A DNA stretch of 64,000 bases, taken from contig VZTI01004400.1 of assembly GCA_013397865.1 (NCBI GenBank), positions 2,870,500 to 2,934,499 of the forward strand, written 5' to 3'. The position numbers were made by a program, and so were the translations under genes. Positions within the stretch are counted from its first letter, which is position 1, and each line of letters begins with the position of its first letter. Shown here piece by piece: positions 22,907 through 35,154 of the stretch. The DNA is from Struthidea cinerea. Lineage: Eukaryota > Chordata > Aves > Passeriformes > Corcoracidae. The notes under the pieces were generated by a model. It worked only from the letters and a program-made list of their open reading frames with translations, made no database searches and was not told the origin of the DNA.

Positions 22907-25900
22907 CCTGCAAAAAATCCTTCACAGTGTGCATTTGACTAAATAATGTAGTTTTCTCCATAAGGTTCAACAGTGGAAAACTGTTGCATAATATTTCATA
23001 ATTGCTATGTATTTCATAAATTTTATTCAGTTGCATAAGATGAATCAAACATATCAGCAAATCCTGCCATAGGATAGTTAACAAAAAAAAATGAACCTGG
23101 TATGATTTGAATGGAATATACCTGCCTTTTGTGTTGTACTGGTACACCAATAGCTTATCTGGAGAGAGAAATTATTTGCCATCAGGCACATAATAACAGT
23201 GCCTGAATCATGCTCTACAGCTAGTATAAAACACCATGACCTTGATTTTGGGCATGGGCTTTATCTTGGGAGTAGTCCCACAGAAACTGAGGAAAACATG
23301 AGAAAAGATAGGCAAGTCTGTACAGAGCCAATGTAAATTAAATGAATTTTTTCAGACTTGTGAGAAACTCTGAATTTCATAGCAATTAACTTAAGAATTA
23401 CCAGTACTATGTCTGTGTTCTGATATGCACTTAAAAGACTTTCTGGTAGCAGAACATTATATATCTTCAATGTGTGTCTGCTGATATCTTAGCTGGAGAT
23501 TTTAAAAAATGCCACTGACTCTCCTTCGGATTTGCATTCCTAAATTTGAGAGTACAGACTTGAAAATCATCATCATCTTTTAATTGAAGATAGAAATTAA
23601 AATTACCAGCTTACCTACTTGCTCGTAAATATGTGTCAGGGAAGGTGTCTGCACCTTTTCCATATTTAGTTGAGTAATCTAAAGTTTGCAATCAAGGGCT
23701 TAAAAAATTATCTGTATTGCTAATGCTTTTAGGACATGTAAACAGTGTCTGTAGTACTGTACAGCAGGCTATCTGATCAGTGGAGCGTTGAAAATATGTG
23801 CATAACACTAAATTTCTCAGGAAGTCTATCCAAGGTAAAGGGAACAAATAACGCAGTGTGATGAGTCACTAACAAATGTTTTAGCAGAGGTGAAACTGCA
23901 TTATGCCAGCATTTTGTTAGTAAGAGGGGTGCATCTTCATTTTGTGCTTATTCTGCAATGTTAGTGGAAAAATATTTCCACTACAGGGGCAGTGAGCATA
24001 TGTAATGCAAACATTTTGACAGTGAATGTAAACAGCTTTCCTGCATTTTAAACCATTAAATCAAGGACACAAATTTCCATGGTTTTGCAGATTGCAATCT
24101 TCGCTGACTATAGAGAAGATGGTGTTGCATCTGTTTTGTGTTTATAATTGCATGCTATGTTGTGCCCCTGTGACTGAATTTTAATAAACACGGGGGTTAT
24201 TAATTGTTATGGATGTTGGGGTCTCACTTGTAACTATGGTGCAGAGATCCAACAATACATTACGGAAAAAATGTTTTTAAAGAAATAAACAGTGATCAGG
24301 ATGACTCAAATATTACTCTTGCTTGCTCATCTGATAGAAAAGTATGACAGCCTGCCCCCATTTGATTTCTGACTTCTTGCATTCCAATTTCAGCCAGTTG
24401 ACTTAAACTCTATATTTTTGGCTTGGTGCATGAACAGGAGCCTTGGGGGAGTACTCTCCATCAGACTGCTCTGTCTAGGTTTGTGTCACTGCTTCTGTCA
24501 TTGGAGAGCATGTAGGGTCTGTCGGAAAATGCTTTCCCCAGCTCTCTTCTCCATCCCTCCACCCTGTCCCAAAATAGTTTTGCAGGGAAAATGAAAGTCT
24601 TCTTGAGCCAAAACAGAAAGCACGTGTCAGGATGAACCCTGTATGCCAGGGAACAGTGCCCCAGGGAAAGAAATAGCCACAGACTTGTGGGTCAGGAGGG
24701 TTTTTGTGGAGAAGGAAAAGCTAAAAATTGAGTTACCAACAACAGAGCAAATGATTTGTGAAAGAGGTAATTTGACTCTCTCAGCTTAAAGGAAAAGTTT
24801 TCTTTTCTAATAAATGATTTCTCCTCCTGGTTAGTAAATCATTTCCCATTCCTAATACACTTAATTTGCTATTCCCTTTAATTATTGCTTGTCCAGGTGG
24901 ATCTTAAAGGCTCCTACTTAAAAGGAGTCTAACCTAACCCTGGCAAAAAGCCACGCCCTGCCACATCATTAACTGAAAGACAATCATACTCTGTCTTGCC
25001 TTATAATAATACAGACAGGGTTCAAAATGCTGCAGTAAGTGTTTTTCTCAAAGCAATATCTTGCATTAATAGGAAAGAGTATGGTGGGGGTTGTGTCAGG
25101 CCCATCAGATCCTTCTTGAATTAAATGACAGTATATTAATATGAGAGTTTGTGTCCCTTGGATAATGTAGTTTCACAGAGATGCAGGGGATGGTGTTTCT
25201 TAGCGGAAAATTGCCTTTGCACTGTCATTACCTGACTTTAACACTAACCTGTTACAATATAGTATTGTAGCTCATTTCCCATGGGAAGAAAAAAAAATTG
25301 GAACATAGTTTTTATGGAAAGAAAGAAGGATTTTTTCCATCCTGAGCCTAAAAGTATTGAGCTGTGCTTATCTTAAAGCCCTGCTTCTACCTCAGTATAT
25401 GGCTAGCAAACTTGTACATTGGGTTTTATTTCTAAATCAGCTGCGCAGCACTATAGACCATCTACTGGATACTTTGACCTGCAGCTGTCTTGTCCTGGTA
25501 TCTTAAAGTCATTTCCAGTAGCATATGATATGTCCTTGGATCTTTGTACCTGGGGGAAGGAAATGGGAGAGAAGGGGTAAAGAGAAAAAGAACAACCAGA
25601 GGGAAAGAACTCTTAACTCTTTTTGATGTGGTTTGCAAACTGAGACACCCCAAAGTCCCACGGTTGCCTGATCCCTCTGGGCACTACATTTCCCACAAAA
25701 ATCCAACTGGCTCTGTCTGCTGTGAAACCACCTCATACGTCTACAGCTTTTATAACATGCTCCTCCTCAAAGCATTTAATCTTCATGAGAAGACAGCCAT
25801 CGTATTTCCCTTCTGTCCTGAAAATGTGTTTGGGAACTCAAGTTTGAGAGAGCCCAGCATGCTGATTCCCAGAGACACATCCAAGGAGCAGCAGTGGAGC

Positions 25901-26254
25901 AACGGGATCTCCCAGCCCAGGAGACCTTTTGGTACTCTAAGGCACAGACTGCAGAATGACTCTGCATTTTAAAAGACCAATTACCAGTTGTCAGAAGAGG
26001 GGTATGAAGGATGAGGTGTCTTGCAAGATGCAGTTGGAGCCATTTTGATTCGGCCAGTGCCTCGGGAGCCTGCACCCCTAAACAAGAACTTTTCAGACAG
26101 ACAAAGCAGCTGGTCAGTGTTTTGGAACACCATTGATCCACCACTGAAGAAGGGAGCAAGCAACCCAGTGCTGAGCTTCCTCTGTGCCATGCCAGTCTTG
26201 TGGTGGCAGAGGAAGGGGACTGCTGTGTGATGTTGGTAAGGGCCAAATTCCCAT

Positions 26255-26330
26255 TTATGCCTTATCAGATTAGGATCAGTTTTACAAACTGCAAGGCAGC
26301 ACTCTATCTGCTGGGCTATGCCCGGGGAAT
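26255..26330 (-). repeat. possible tRNA-derived SINE head
   Basis: Read on the minus strand, the segment begins near 26326 with 'catagcccagcagatagag', followed by 'tgctgccttgcag' and 'actgatcc'. This resembles a tRNA D-arm (TAGCNCAGnnGGTAGAG, the pol III A box) followed by an anticodon-arm-like stretch. A good B box (GGTTCRANTCC) is not preserved, so it is not a tRNA gene. A decayed tRNA-derived SINE or tRNA pseudogene is the simplest reading. Confidence 0.4.
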
Positions 26331-27043
26331 CCTCAACTTTTTTGATTCTTACAGCACTGGAAGGATATCACTAATTACTGACAGTGAAAAAGAATAGCTG
26401 TTTGAGCACATGCTTGAGTTAGAAAAAGAAACATGGGAAGCCTTCTTTTTATTAATGTTTGTTAGGATCCTCTACTTCTCTTGCATTTAGGCACACAGTT
26501 TTAGAAGAACAGCATTTTGGTCAATTGTTATGGTAAGGATATAATTTTGTCTCCCTGTCCTCACTAATTCAGACTTTTTTGAAATAGACGGCCTATTCTT
26601 TATTCTTCAGATTTAATGATATTAAGCTTGCCTTCTACCCTTATTTTTTATTCCAACTTTCAAATCCTTCATGTGAATGAGATTTAAATTTGACTTAATG
26701 AAAAATTCGTCGCCTGTGTTAACAAAAATTGTCTAAAAACTTAATAAGAAGTGCAATTATCCAAAGTTTTCATGAGGAGGGAAGTGAAAATCGATTCCTA
26801 AACACGACAAGGTTCAGTGGCAGTAGCACCACTATAGATACGTATATATATATGTACCCCTGTTACTATATCCACTTAATGGACTAAGATGAGATGCTAA
26901 GACTCTTTTCAGATGGCTTTTATGTTCCAGCTATTCACGATTGCAGAATTTGCTTTGGAAGGACAACCGCGGCCAGTGTGAGCTGCATGTATTAATGGCC
27001 AGCTTGGTGCCACATCACACCCAGAGCCCAGAGTACAGCGCGA
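26331..27043. other. AT-rich spacer, no gene seen
   Basis: Nothing is recognised apart from a short (TA)n tract at 26841-26854. Confidence 0.55.
26841..26854. repeat. short (TA)n tract
   Basis: CGTATATATATATG-type alternating purine-pyrimidine sequence. Confidence 0.75.
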
Positions 27044-27104
27044 TCACTGAATCATGGAATGGTTGGGGCTGGAAGGGGACCTTGAAGATCATCTAGTTCC
27101 ATCA
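27044..27104 (-). mobile_element. CR1 3'-end fragment
   Basis: The + strand reads 'aatcatggaatggttggg', then 'ctggaaggggacc', then 'aagatcatctagttcc'. This is the reverse complement of the well-known CR1 3' terminal segment (GGAACTAGATGATCTTTAAGGTCCCTTCCA...ATTCTATGATT). Only about 60 bases of the extreme 3' end are present, so the insertion was severely 5'-truncated. It lies on the minus strand. Confidence 0.85.
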
Positions 27105-29220
27105 CTCACAGAAGCATGGAATTTGGTCCAAACACTGTATTTCTGCAGTTGCATTTCCAGGAAACAGGAGGGAAGATGAAAACATTACAGTGAATAATAC
27201 ATCATTCTTTGAATAAAAATGTCCTCTGCAGGTTACTTATATTGGATTTAGCTGGGCTCATTGGTGTATGGTTGACTCAGTGCATGCTTACTCAGTGCCT
27301 GTCACTGTTCACTGACTCCAAAACTAAATAGATCTCCTCACTGGGACAGTGTTCACTGATCAGGGAGTCATTATAAGGTGCCATAAATGTGGCAGGATGC
27401 TGTCTGTCCATGGAATCTGCTTGACACTTCTGCTGCATAGAAGACCCCTGTTATAAAACAGGAGTATTACACAATAATTAAGAGATTTATCCTTAAAATA
27501 TCATGCAATATATGAAATGAATCTGTGAAAGTAAATCTTTCATTTTCATGTGGGAAGTTGGGTTGTACCATGATGTGAATGTTCCGCTTGTGGGTCTTGA
27601 GGCAGGAATATGCCCAGTCCAGCAACACACTATGACCTCCTTAAGCATTGCCATATTGTTCTTGTTGAATCCACCCTCCTTCTTCAGATCTGCTCCTCCT
27701 GTCAGCTCCTGTCAGGACACTTCCAGCATCTGCTTATTGCAGCACCTCTATTTCACTTGCCTCTGGAAGGAGATGTTGCACCATGGTCCATTAGGCCACA
27801 GAATAAAAGGAGAAAGAAAAAGCAATTACATGGGTCAGGGTTGGGGGTATGGACTGTTTGACTTCTTCACTGCTCCCTCATCACAAGCTGATTGTTCTTG
27901 TATCTGGCAGGGCTGATAGAGCAGCATCTGGTGTTTCAGGCTTGGCTATCTTGGAAGCAGAAACCATGGCACTCCCCGTGGGCTCTTTTTCTTTTCCTGG
28001 CAAATTATCTGGAGACCTGAAAGCCCTCTGGATGAGGCCTACAAGACAAGTATGGCTCACAGCACGCAGGTGGCAGGAAGTCTTTCTGGTTTTCACTGGT
28101 GCATGAGCAGGTGGCAGAGGTGCACTAAAGTCAGAGCTTGGGGGACAAGGTCCTGCCCTCAGGGCACTTAATCAGGGTCCTTCAGTCAGGCCGAGGTGCT
28201 CAGCGTCAAATGGCGTGGTATTAACCCCTGAGAGAACCAAACTGTCTTTGTTCTCCTCTTCACATGGGCTGGGAAAAGGGATCAGGACCCCACAGACCAG
28301 TGGCTCTTAGTGCTCCCAAAACCATCTGGAAGCCCCCGGAACCTTACTGGGCTCTGTCTCCTGGTCCATCCTGCTGATCTGAAACTGAATACCAGGTGGG
28401 GACCAAATTTTATGTGCCTCAACAAAAAGCCAAAAAATGCCCCTGCCATCATCACCCAAAGCAGAAATAAGAGCATTTGGCTTGAAGCAAACCCCTAGAG
28501 GCCACCAAAGAAATCCTTGCCTCTCTTTCTCTCCCCTCTCTCAACTACAGGGGGCCTTGAAGGGGTGGTGGGGAGCTGTGAGCAAGCCAGTGGCTGGATT
28601 TTAAGGGGGAGAGGCCGGGGAATCGGGTGTCTGGGGTGGGAGCCTCCTGAGGCACCTCTTCCAGCCCCCCAGTGCCTGTCTACTCACCCTTGTCCTCCCA
28701 CCAGGCTCAGAGAAACAAAAAACCCATGGTGAGACAGCCTGGGTAAAATAACACGGACAAGCTGACCACCAAAATCGTTTTCCTTAATCCAAAGCACAGC
28801 TGGGCACTGCCTTGCTTGTAGGGGAGCTGCCACAGCTGCCATTCTAAGGCAAAAAATCCCAAATTTCATCCTTTCTGAGCTCTGCCAAAACACAGCCCTC
28901 CGCTGCTAGTTCTGTCCTTGTTCCATACCTTTAAAACACATGTGCACAAGGAAAAGGGGAGAAGCAGAAATATAAGCCAGCCTCAGACTTTCTTGCTCTC
29001 AGGCTCTTTAGGGTTTTCAAAGTTCACAATTTCCTTGAGGGGAAAAATAGTTAATGTGTCAAAGAATGCCAGGCCTCCTGGCTTGGAGCAGGACTTACCG
29101 AGTTCACTTGCTAGCTGTGTCAGGGTTTGTCTGCCAATTAAACCTCTTCTAATGAGAAATAAACCATTCATTAACGGGTAAACATCTGTTTAGAATATGG
29201 TGTCTTCCTTTCTCCGAAAA
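27105..29220. other. unique DNA with a GC-richer section, no gene seen
   Basis: The first 430 bases are AT-rich. From about 27540 to 28900 the DNA is GC-richer and hosts several overlapping frames of 60-122 codons on both strands (for example 27548-27916 and 27849-28106), without domains. I cannot exclude an unrecognised non-coding exon or an old repeat. Confidence 0.45.
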
Positions 29221-30080
29221 AGCAGCATCACAGGAACAGCTATTTTTAATGCTGATGGTATTTAGCTGCAATAAAAAGTCCTCCTTTTTGCAGTATTTAA
29301 AAAGAATTGATGTTTGCATAACAAATTAAAGAAACTCAGACTGGGAATGCACACATCTGCAGGATGTCCTCGAGGCACTAACCTTACCCAAGAACACAAA
29401 GTCCTTGTTATGATATGCAAACTAATGAATCAGCTGAAGGAAGCATTTATATTTTGACAGTGTTTTAACTTTCTCTGCCTCAAATTAGCTGTGACTATGG
29501 CTGTGACTCTGTAAGATTCTGTGAACTTTCCAGCTAAAATTAGTCTTTCCACTTCTGGTTGTTATCGCAGAGGAAATAATTTGCTGGAAAAGCAATAATT
29601 GATCTGAAGCTACCCCTCGCACATTTTGATATTTGGGGAAAACAAGTTGCAGATCGTAACTGTGTTTTTGCACTTTTGCCTGGGATATGCTAAACCTGTA
29701 CTGGTCTCATCTGGTTTAAACATAAACTATGGTAAAGTAGCAGCACTGACTGTGTGTGGATAGGCAATCACACAATGTGGATTTTTGTAAATTATTCCAT
29801 GAACAGTTGAAGTAGCTTCATAGCTAAAACATTGCATGTTCTGTGGCTTACTGCCTTTTATTAAAACGATGCCTTGTTGGTTGACATTGCTCTGTCAGAG
29901 TAAATTTTTAAAAGCCCTAAAAGTCAATTTATTGGCATTTTTGACTAACATTTATTAGCGTCTGTATTAGGCATTTTGTGCAGTGCTTCCTTAGCCACTA
30001 CAGCACCTTTAATTTTCCAAACATCAAGGTCCTTCATTCTTCTGCCTGGATCTCTGCTCCAGAATTAGTCTGAAAAGCAT
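29221..30080. promoter_or_regulatory. candidate conserved non-coding block
   Basis: This is AT-rich but compositionally complex sequence with no simple repeats. It holds many short core motifs used by developmental regulators: an ATGCAAAC octamer-like site at 29415-29422, TGACAG at 29456-29461, and several TAAT/ATTA cores. The texture resembles vertebrate conserved non-coding elements. That judgement is by eye; conservation was not measured. Confidence 0.25.
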
Positions 30081-31260
30081 TTAATTGGTAATAAATAACT
30101 CTTCTGGTTTGTTGGGGGTTTGTTTTGGTTTTCTTTGCTCTTGTGTCTTTACAGTGCTTGGGCTTTGACATTGATTTGCCAAACTCAAAGCTTTACCCCT
30201 GATCAGGCTGGAGGAAAAGGATGTTATGTGGTCTTTGGCTTGTATCACATGGGAGTTCAGATTTGAGCTTGTGCTGCAGTTGTCCTGGCTGTCTCCAACA
30301 CGCAGAAATATTTGAGTTGTAGTATGCTTTGTGAAAACATGTCTGCAGCACGCTCTCAGGTGTAATTTTATTCCAGCTGCCTGAGATAGAAGTTCTTTGC
30401 TGTACTGCCTGTTTTGGTATCTATACTCTCTGGCACAATGACCCAAGAGCCAAAAGCTGTGCTGCAGTGCCAAAGCAGAGGGGGCTCGTTTGTACTGCAG
30501 CACGAAAACAGGGGGCTGGTACCCCCACTGTGGGAAGGGGAACGTGCCCTGGGCCATTTGCGTGTGTAATGCTCATGCAAAACTCTCATCTAGCCATGCT
30601 GGAGATATTATTTAAAAGAACAGTTCGTATTCTTATTCAAAGTACACAAACACTGCTGACAAGGTCAGCATCTAGAAGGTTTAGCTGGCATGTAAAGGCC
30701 AACCATGTAAATAAAGCTCCTCAGGAGTAGCATTAACTTGCCTTGTAGTACACAGATTTATTTAGTACGTTGCTTCATCTCTTTATTCTGCAAGTAAGGC
30801 TTTTTATTTGCTTATGCTGTCTCTCACTTCTTATCTTCCTTTCCACTTCTTTCCTTCTGTAGTGTGCTGGCAGGTGATATTTCTAAGTGACATTTCTTCC
30901 ACCTTGTTTATACGTGTTTCTCTTACTCATTGCTTGAGCATATGGTGAAAAAAGAAGGTGGCCCTTCTTAAGTTTGCATATCCAATAACTGAGGTGTGGT
31001 ACATTTGCAAAACACTGCCTTGAGATTAGATGATGAGCAACTTTACACACCCATATGCATACACATTGTTCTGCCTCTGAAAAGGCATCTTACCTATAAA
31101 ATTACTTGTTTCTTTAAAAAACATGGAATTACTGCTAGGGATTCCAATATTTCAGAACAGGATATGACTATAGTATGAAGCTACTTGCTGGTCATTTCTT
31201 TGCTAAAATAATTCAGGTCATAAACCCACAGCTCCAATCACTGCAGTGGAAGCAAACACT

Positions 31261-31288
31261 TAAAAAATAAATAAAAATAAAAAATTAA
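31261..31288. repeat. A-rich (AAAAT)n-like simple sequence
   Basis: Runs of four to six A separated by single T bases. Confidence 0.75.
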
Positions 31289-33000
31289 AGTCACTTCTCA
31301 TCCATGATAAAGTTCTTTTTTCTCTGTTTTCCAATGTATTTTTTCTAAACGTGAAGACTTTAGGAACACGACACCCAGACAGCTGTGGTTGTTCCAGAAA
31401 CAGAGATAAGAGCCCTTTTATATATATTTTTCTCTGCACACTTTACACTGCTTTTATACCATTGAAAGTCTCTGTTGTTGTAAGTGGCAACACCATCTTC
31501 ACTCACCCATTTTTCACTTTGTCTAAGTTTCCTCTGCACTTAGGAGGCTCTTCACCTGCTGCTGCTGGAACACATCCCCGTTCCCAGATCTCCCGTGCCA
31601 TTGCTACAAGCACTGCTTTTGCTCCCTGGGGCTGGCCCCAGCCCTGGCTCTGATCCACTCCTCCAGTTCTGCACTAACCACTGTTGCTTTGTTTTGTAGA
31701 GGGGCAGTCTTTGCAAGCCTGAAGTGTCTTTCCTCCCTACTTGGTTGTTTCTGCTTTTCCCTCATTTGTTCCTGGGTAGCAGCCACAACATTCTAGGTTT
31801 GTGACACAGAAAAAGTCCCAGCCTCAGAGAACCTGCCGTATCACAACATTCCTACTCCAATTGTTATTTTATCATACCAGATAATTTTTGTATTTAGCTC
31901 TCTCTTTCCGACCTCTGTTTCACTACATAACACACCTTGTGGCTTCCGTGGCTTTATTTGAAAGAGGATATATCTAAAATAAATCAAATAGCTGACAGAT
32001 TAATAAAACATATATATAATAAAAAACTGTATAAAATTTCCATTCTTTCCCATCCTATTGTGTTATGCTAACTACAGTCAAGATTTTCGGTTTAGTTGCC
32101 TTACATTGGTTCTTGAAATGTATACTTAAGCATCTAAATAAAGAGTGTACTGAAGGGAAAGGTCAATGTCTACAGATTTGTGTATATCTAGAAGAGTCTC
32201 AGATCAAACCTTAGTAGTGCTTCTTTTTTTTTTACAAGGTTTTGGTGCCAGACTAAGCACTACCAACTCTATCGGTCCAAAATACATGACTCATCAAAAT
32301 ACAGAAATTGGCTTAAGAATTTTGAGATTAAAACCAACCTGAACAAGAGCTTGTTCTGTTTTCCATAGTTTGCTTTTGTTTGCTGATGCTGCTGTCTTTA
32401 AAGTTCCATTTTCAAGATTCTTTTCTTCACAACCAGGAGGGATAGCAAATGTCTTTACTGCCAAATAAGAGCTTCACAGTGCCATGTGAATTCAAGAACT
32501 GTGGCTTTTATTATTTTATCGTGCTTGTTTGTAATACTTAAAGATCCTCCCAGAGCTGGTAACAAAGGACTTAACTTTGAAAATTTTAGCATCCACAACT
32601 GATTACATCTTTGTAGGACTTCTTATGGGCCTGAAATTTGAAATAACTCTGTATTACTTAGAACTGTGAATCTGCTGAAATAAGGCTCTAGGTCTAATCC
32701 TACTTACACACCGCAGGTCTTGTGTTTCACCAAAGCTGTGTCACAGAAATATGAGCTTTGAGGAGACACTCCTAGCCCATAAATTAGGTTCTTGGCTATA
32801 AGGTTTCATCTTTAGCTTACTAGGTGAGAGTTATGTGGTGTCACTTTCATTAGTGCAGAATTTGATCTATTCTGTTTCCTGGTGGGTTTGTAATTTTTTG
32901 CTTTATTCTCTGGTATGTGTGACCCTCTGTAGATGTGGTACACAGCTGCAGCTGTTAAATCTGTGCAAGTCAACATGGACTAAAAGTTTCTCTTCCTCAG

Positions 33001-33024
33001 CACTACACACTTCAGTGTGTAGTG
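33001..33024. repeat. 24-nt perfect hairpin
   Basis: The arm cactacacac (33001-33010) is the exact reverse complement of gtgtgtagtg (33015-33024), around a four-base loop ttca. The stem does not extend as Watson-Crick pairing. No terminal repeat or duplication flanks it. Confidence 0.85.
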
Positions 33025-34329
33025 TCATCTTCAGATAAAGAAATGGCTGAAACTCTAAGCTGCTTTACATTTGTTTTGCTTTAAGACATTACCTCACTCC
33101 TTGTCATGTAAATTCAGATGCTTCCTGAATAGTAGAAGTAGTTTAGATGCTTGTATTTCAGTAAGCATATTCCCTTTAAAGATAAACCCCAAAGCAATGT
33201 CTTAAGAAATCTCAGGGTTCTGCTTCCCTCTCCTTCAGTTATTGCAGCTCCCCTACCCAACAGCTCTTTCTTCTGCCACTCTACCCAGCAATATATTGCA
33301 AAGGTTGCAAAATGCAGGAATTCAACCTGTACCATTAAAATCAATATGAATTGTCATCAGTGACTTTTATGAAGACTTATGTTTTACTAGTAATGCTGGC
33401 TTAGCCACTACTGTTTGCCCTTCCCCATCATTTGCTACATCCCAGGGGAAAAAAAACCAGTGGAAGCAGGTAAAATCTGTATACTTATTTATATTTTACT
33501 TGCTATCATTTACTTGTATTTCATTAATCAATTTTCTTTGTTTATTTAATTTTGTTTATTTATACATATAATATATAATTTCTCTGTGTATACATTTGAA
33601 ACCTGGGTTAGCTGGTTGATCTATGTGACCACACAGCCTCGCAAACTAAAAGAGCAGCAAAGAGACAGTAATTAAAACCTGGGAGGAGGGCCTCTTTAGT
33701 ACTGCTGCTGGAAGAGTAATGATGCAGTTGTGACTTCAGAGCGTGGTTCCACGGTTTACATTTTACTTGACTGGGAAGGAGACTAAAGGTGTTGCCAGTC
33801 CCAGTTTTCCCATAAGCGCCTGCTCTTGAATTGCTGTTTATCTCTTTCTGATATGTGCCAATAAAACTGTGAGACCATTCTATAAAATGGTCAAGGAAAT
33901 GAGAGAACATGAGGTTTTTAGAGGCTAATTTTTAATGATGAGTTTACAGTGCAGCCTCCCAGACTGTTGTATCAGCACAATTCAGGGTGACAGTGAACTG
34001 TGGCGTGGGGGATGCGCCAGCGTACAGGAGATGATCTTGGAAGGCAGTTTACAGCCAAAGAAAATGTACCCAGAACCACATCCTGTCTCCTGGCCCAGGT
34101 GAATTTCAACCACTCATCATGTACCTTTAACGCATGAAATTCACTGGTATTAAGAAGCATCTGTTTCTGTAAAGCAGTTAATTAAACTAGCCCTATTTAA
34201 CTGGTTATGTAAAATAGCTCACCCATCATTTAAACTTCTGGTTGCACATTAAAGGCACTCCTTTGTAGGATACACATAAAATACATTTCAGTGGCACCAC
34301 TTAGTATTGCTAATTTTTCACAAGTGACA

Positions 34330-34420
34330 GGGAATTACAGATGCAGAAGTCCCATTGATTTTCAATGGAATGTAGGAGCCCCAAGTCATGTGGGCTCTTT
34401 CAAAAATTTTTACCCTTTAT
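34330..34420. repeat. relic of an ancient sauropsid repeat
   Basis: The segment contains 'cccattgattttcaatgg' (imperfect inverted symmetry around a GATTTTC centre), then 'aggagcccca' and 'tctttcaaaaattttta'. This matches the CCATTGAAAATCAATGG ... TTTGAAAAT layout I recall from old, abundant repeats in reptile and bird DNA. The family name is uncertain. Confidence 0.4.
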
Positions 34421-34972
34421 TATTTTCTTTGGGAAAGTTAAAAAGCCCACATGCCACCAGCAGTTGTTTAAAGAGAATGCTTACTGTGTTGGGTGCTTAG
34501 TCATAAGGATTTAGCATTAGAAGCCTTCCTGTGTCTCTGTGTGTGCGTGTGGCTTTACCACACATAAATTATCCAGCTTTCCTTTTTCCTCCTACGTGAG
34601 AAAAAACGTACGGATATGCAAAAGATGAGCAAATCATCTGAAACACAAACCCATGCCTTTTATTCCCACTCCGGATTTGGTCTGGAAGATAGCTTCAGAA
34701 CCAGCCCCGGTAAAAGAATTGCTTTATGCAAAGCGAAAGAAAAGTACAGTTAAAAACTATTGAGTTCTGAAAGCAGTGGAGCTACAACTCTTTAGCATTC
34801 AAGCAACTATCTCTGGAAGGGAAGCAGATTATGCGGTATCATATTGCAAAAGGGCTGTTCGACCCTGTTGCACTTACTCAGAGCTACATATTTACTTTTG
34901 TCACTGTATAGCAGCGATTGCATTATATCCTTCCTGCCAGGACACTAGGAGAAACAGAAGGTTAAGTGTAAA

Positions 34973-35103
34973 TGGGGGAGGGGAAAAGAAGGAGGGAGAA
35001 GCAGCAGGAAAAAGTCTAAAAAGGGAGAAAAGAGCAGCTGAAGAGAAAAGAAAAAAGTTCCCCATCAAGGCAAGAAAAGATCCTAAAGAAATGGAGAGAA
35101 ACA
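34973..35103. repeat. purine-rich low-complexity tract
   Basis: About 130 bases of almost entirely A and G on the + strand. It produces a Lys/Glu/Arg-rich stretch in the 136-codon frame 34776-35186, which is best explained as translated low-complexity DNA rather than a gene. Confidence 0.75.
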
Positions 35104-35154
35104 AATCGAGCACTGCACATATGGGATTACTAATGCAATTGTTTTTCATCCCTG

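Larger units (their letters stand above)
18199..26254. other. AT-rich stretch with microsatellites, no gene seen
   Basis: About 8 kb of unique-looking DNA. A (TG)n tract lies at 19156-19190 and an A run at 22894-22906. A segment at 23260-23290 with 'gggagtagtcccacagaaactg' is reminiscent of ancient sauropsid repeats. Open frames reach 128 codons (18255-18641, +) and 142 codons (25544-25972, +). The latter overlaps a 156-codon frame on the opposite strand (25776-26246). None shows a recognisable domain, and mutual overlap on both strands argues for chance. Confidence 0.5.
30081..34972. other. AT-rich stretch, no gene seen
   Basis: The longest open frame is 158 codons on the minus strand (30081-30557). 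It has no recognised domain and is overlapped by frames on both strands. Simple A-rich sequence occurs at 31261-31288 and AT-rich alternating runs near 32005 and 33555-33578. A 24-nt hairpin lies at 33001-33024. A palindromic repeat relic lies at 34330-34420. No exon is supported. Confidence 0.5.

Noticed and set aside
25544..26246. Overlapping 142-codon (+) and 156-codon (-) open frames
   Set aside because: Frames on opposite strands overlap from 25776 to 25972, and neither has domain features. The end of the minus frame adjoins the tRNA-SINE-like relic. Chance frames are more likely.
30081..30557. 158-codon minus-strand frame, the longest in the window
   Set aside because: It has no domain and a composition like its surroundings, with overlapping frames on both strands. 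No flanking promoter or splice evidence was seen.
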